Positions 61,001 to 64,000 of a stretch of DNA of 64,000 bases are shown here, in pieces (the first letter of the stretch is position 1; every line of letters begins with the position of its first letter). The position numbers and the translations under genes were made by a program. Below the pieces are notes generated by a model. It ran no database searches. It worked only from the letters and a program-made list of their open reading frames with translations, and had not been told where the DNA came from. The stretch lies in assembly GCF_029227915.1 (NCBI RefSeq), contig NC_079887.1:26597650-26661649 (forward strand), in the 5' to 3' direction. The DNA comes from Hydractinia symbiolongicarpus. Taxonomy: Eukaryota; Cnidaria; Hydrozoa; Anthoathecata; Hydractiniidae.

Positions 61001-64000
61001 GTGGTAAAAAAATAATATAAAAAATCGTTCGGAAAATGAGTTTACTCCCTGGGTACTTTCTTTGTATACATTCGACTATACGGGCCAAGCCCGGGATTTA
61101 CGGGAAATCGCAGGTTTTCGTTTGCCGGCAATTAAACTGCTTTTATTCAGCGTCTAATCAAAAATGAAAACATTTTTGAAAACTACAAGTCTCATGCGTT
61201 TTAGTGGTGAAAAAGTAATTTAAAAAATCGTTCGGGAAATAAGTTTACTCCCTGGGTACTTTCTTTGTATACTTTTGACTATACGGGCAAAGCCGGGATT
61301 TACGGGAAATCGCGGGTTTTCGTTTGCCGGCGATTAAACTTCTTTTATTCAGCGTCTCATCAAAAATGAAAACATTTTTAAAAACTACAAGTCTCATGCG
61401 TTTTAGTGGTGAAAAAATAATTTAAAAAATCGTTCGGGAAATGAGTTTACTCCCTGGGTACTTTCTTTGCATACTTTTGACTATACGGGCCGAGTCCAGG
61501 ATTTACGGGAAATCGCAGGTTTTCGTTTGCCGGCGATTAAACTTCTTTTATTCAGCGTCTCATCAAAAATGTAAACATTTTTGAAAACTACAAGTCTCAT
61601 TCGTTTTAGTGGTGAAAAAATATTTTAAAAAATCGTTCGGGAAATGAGTTTACTCCCTGGGTGCTTTCTTGTACACTTTTGACTATACGGGCCGAGTCCG
61701 GGATTTACGGGAAATCGCGGGTTTTCGTTTGCCGGCGATTAAACTTCTTTTATTCAGCGTCTCATCAAAAATGAAAACATTTTTAAAAACTACAAGTCTC
61801 ATGCGTTTTAGTGGTGAAAAAATAATTTAAAAAATCGTTCGGGAAATGAGTTTACTCCCTGGGTACTTTCTTTGCATACTTTTGACTATACGGGCCGAGT
61901 CCAGGATTTACGGGAAATCGCAGGTTTTCGTTTGCCGGCGATTAAACTTCTTTTATTCAGCGTCTCATCAAAAATGTAAACATTTTTGAAAACTACAAGT
62001 CTCATTCGTTTTAGTGGTGAAAAAATAATTTAAAAAATCGTTCTGGAAATGAGTTTACTCCCTGGGTACTTTCTTTGTATACTTTTGACTATACGGGCCG
62101 AGTCCGGGATTTAGGAAAATCGCAGGTTTCGTTTGCCGGCGAATAAACTGCTTTTATTCAGCGTCTCATCAAAAATGAAATCATTTTTGAAAACTAAAAG
62201 TCTCATGCGTTTTAGTGGTGAAAAAATAATTTAAAAAATCGTTCGGGAAATGAGTTTACTCCCTGGCTACTTTCTTTGTATACTTTTGACTATACGGGCC
62301 AAGCCCGGGATTTACGGGAAATCGCGGGTTTTCGTTTGCCGGCGATTAAACTTCTTTTATTCAGCGTCTCATCAAAAATGAAAACATTTTTAAAAACTAC
62401 AAGTCTTATGCGTTTTAGTGGTGAAAAAATAATTTAAAAAATCGTTCTGGAAATAAGTTTACTCCCTGGGTACTTTCTTTGTATACATTCGACTATACGG
62501 GCCAAGCCCGGGATTTACGGGAAATTGCAGGTTTTCGTTTGCCGGCAATTAAACTGCTTTTATTCAGCGTCTAATCAAAAATGAAAACATTTTTGAAAAC
62601 TACAAGTCTCATGCGTTTTAGTGGTGAAAAAGTAATTTAAAAAATCGTTCGGGAAATGAGTTTACTCCCTGGGTACTTTCTTTGTATACTTTTGACTATA
62701 CGGGCCAAGCCGGGATTTACGGGAAATCGCGGGTTTTCGTTTGCCGGCGATAAAAATTCTTTTATTCAGCGTCTCATCAAAAATGAAAACATTTTTAAAA
62801 ACTACAAGTCTCATGCGTTTTAGTGGTGAAAAAATAATTTAAAAAATCGTTCGGGAAATGAGTTTACTCCCTGGGTACTTTCTTTGCATACTTTTGACTA
62901 TACGGGCCGAGTCCAGGATTTACGGGAAATCGCAGGTTTTCGTTTGCCGGCGATTAAACTTCTTTTATTCAGCGTCTCATCAAAAATGTAAACATTTTTG
63001 AAAACTACAAGTCTCATGCGTTTTAGTGGTGAAAAAATAATTTAAAAAATCGTTCGGGAAATGAGTTTACTCCCTGGGTACTTTCTTGTACACTTTTGAC
63101 TATACGGGCCGAGTCCGGGATTTACGGGAAATCGCGGATTTTCGTTTGCCGGCGATTAAACTTCTTTTATTCAGCGTCCCATCAAATATGAAAATATTTT
63201 CGAAAACTACAAGTCTCATGCGTTTAGTGGTAAAAAAATAATATAAAAAATCGTTCGGAAAATGAGTTTACTCCCTGGGTACTTTCTTTGTATACTTTTT
63301 ACTATACGGGCCAAGCCCGGGATTTACGGGAAATCGCGGGTTTTCGTTTGCCGGCGATTAAACTTCTTTTATTCAGCGTCTCATCAAAAATGAAAACATT
63401 TTTAAAAACTAGAAGTCTCATGCGTTTTAGTGGTGAAAAAATATTTTAAAAAATCGTTCGGGAAATGAGTTTACTCCCTGGGTACTTTCTTGTACACTTT
63501 TGACTATACGGGCCGAGTCCGGGATTTACGGGAAATCGCGGATTTTCGTTTGCCGGCGATTAAATTTCTTTTATTCAGCGTCCCATCAAATATGAAAATA
63601 TTTTTGAAAACTACAAGTCTCATGCGTTTAGTGGTAAAAAAATAATATAAAAAATCGTTCGGAAAATGAGTTTACTCCCTGGGTACTTTCTTTGTATACT
63701 TTTGACTATACGGGCCAAGCCCGAGATTTACGGGAAATCGCGGGTTTTCGTTTGCCGGCGATTAAACTTCTTTTATTCAGCGTCTCATCAAAAATGAAAA
63801 CATTTTTAAAAACTACAAGTCTTATGCGTTTTAGTGGTGAAAAAATAATTTAAAAAATCGTTCTGGAAATGAGTTTACTCCCTGGGTACTTTCTTTGTAT
63901 ACTTTTGACTATACGGGCCGAGTCCGGGATTTAGGAAAATCGCAGGTTTCGTTTGCCGGCGAATAAACTGCTTTTATTCAGCGTCTCATCAAAAATGAAA
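61001..64000 (+). repeat. 1417-bp seven-monomer duplication at the right edge
   Basis: GTCTAATCAAAAATG at 61152 and 62569, and ATGTAAACATTTTTG at 61571 and 62988, are each 1417 bp apart. A dimer step gives another ATGTAAAC at 61976 (405 bp). TTGTACACTTTTGAC A monomers and GATTTAGGAAAATC with CGCAGGTTTCG (62111 and 63931, 1820 bp, nine monomers) also mark the block. The array runs off the window inside a monomer. Confidence 0.82.

Larger units (their letters stand above)
1..64000 (+). repeat. Tandem satellite array, ~202-bp monomer, whole window
   Basis: The window is a head-to-tail array of one monomer family. Successive TTCGGG-type landmarks at 90, 291, 494, 695, 897, 1100, 1301, 1505 and 1706 give spacings of 201, 203, 201, 202, 203, 201, 204 and 201 bp, and the same period continues to the right edge. 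That is roughly 316 monomers. All copies have the same orientation and both edges cut a monomer. Diagnostic words found in nearly every copy include GTATAC, GATTTA, AAATCGC, GCCGGCGATTAAAC and ACTACAAGT. No unrelated DNA interrupts the array. Nothing in it looks coding: stops recur in all six frames in each monomer. Arrays of this kind are typical of eukaryotic heterochromatin; centromeric function is a possibility, not something the sequence shows. The family is not one I recognise. Confidence 0.97.

Noticed and set aside
1-64000. CRISPR array.
   Set aside because: The period is about 202 bp with no short constant repeat separated by unique spacers; the whole unit is repeated and varies by subtype.
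1-64000. Transposon with internal tandem repeats, or rDNA spacer repeats.
   Set aside because: No terminal inverted repeats, LTRs, transposase or reverse transcriptase, and no rRNA sequence anywhere in 64 kb.
1-64000. Telomeric or simple-sequence repeats.
   Set aside because: No tandem short telomere-type motifs; the A and T runs are short parts of the monomer.

Overview
The whole 64 kb window is one tandem satellite DNA array. A single monomer family of about 201-204 bp (mean about 202.4 bp, roughly 316 copies) runs head to tail in one orientation from the first base to the last. Both window edges cut through a monomer, so the array extends beyond the window on each side. I found no non-satellite sequence: no gene, RNA gene, transposon insertion, CRISPR array or inverted block. 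The longest open frames are 62-102 codons. They are chance by-products of the repeat and recur with it. The family, size and higher-order organisation indicate eukaryotic heterochromatin (centromeric, pericentromeric, sex- or B-chromosome type). I do not recognise the family and cannot name the organism. Overall GC is near 37% by hand count of one consensus monomer. CpG is not depleted (about 12 CpG per 203 bp), which argues against long exposure to CpG methylation and deamination.

I number the monomer from the TTCGGG (or TTCTGG/TTTGGG) motif. It has two halves: a GC-rich core (about positions 50-105, near 58% GC) and an AT-rich half (about 105-200) full of A/T tracts. The core carries GTATAC, up to four CGGG tetramers about one helical turn apart, a GATTT/AAATC dyad and usually GCCGGC. 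The AT half carries a TCAAAAATG/CATTTTTGA dyad. Discrete subtypes, called A to G here, differ by diagnostic substitutions and 1-bp indels. They follow one another in preferred orders; subtype A is usually followed by B.

Layout: 1-2514, A/B-rich block with an 809-bp four-monomer duplication; 2515-13380, three long copies and one short copy of a large segment, plus another 809-bp duplication and a 404-bp dimer present three times; 13381-18940, nested 810-bp and 1012-bp duplications; 18941-24600, a domain marked by TTCAACG and GGTGTTTG variants; 24601-41230, a higher-order repeat marked by a 127-bp truncated monomer (five copies); 41231-61000, a well homogenised domain with units spaced by multiples of seven monomers (about 1415, 2836, 4250 bp); 61001-64000, a 1417-bp seven-monomer duplication. 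Variants found only in the first 2 kb reappear near 50-51 kb and 60 kb.

No genes act together here. The biology lies in array structure: unequal exchange, higher-order repeats and possible DNA secondary structure or protein-binding sites in the monomer. All comparisons were made by eye, so unit boundaries are approximate unless an exact marker position is given.
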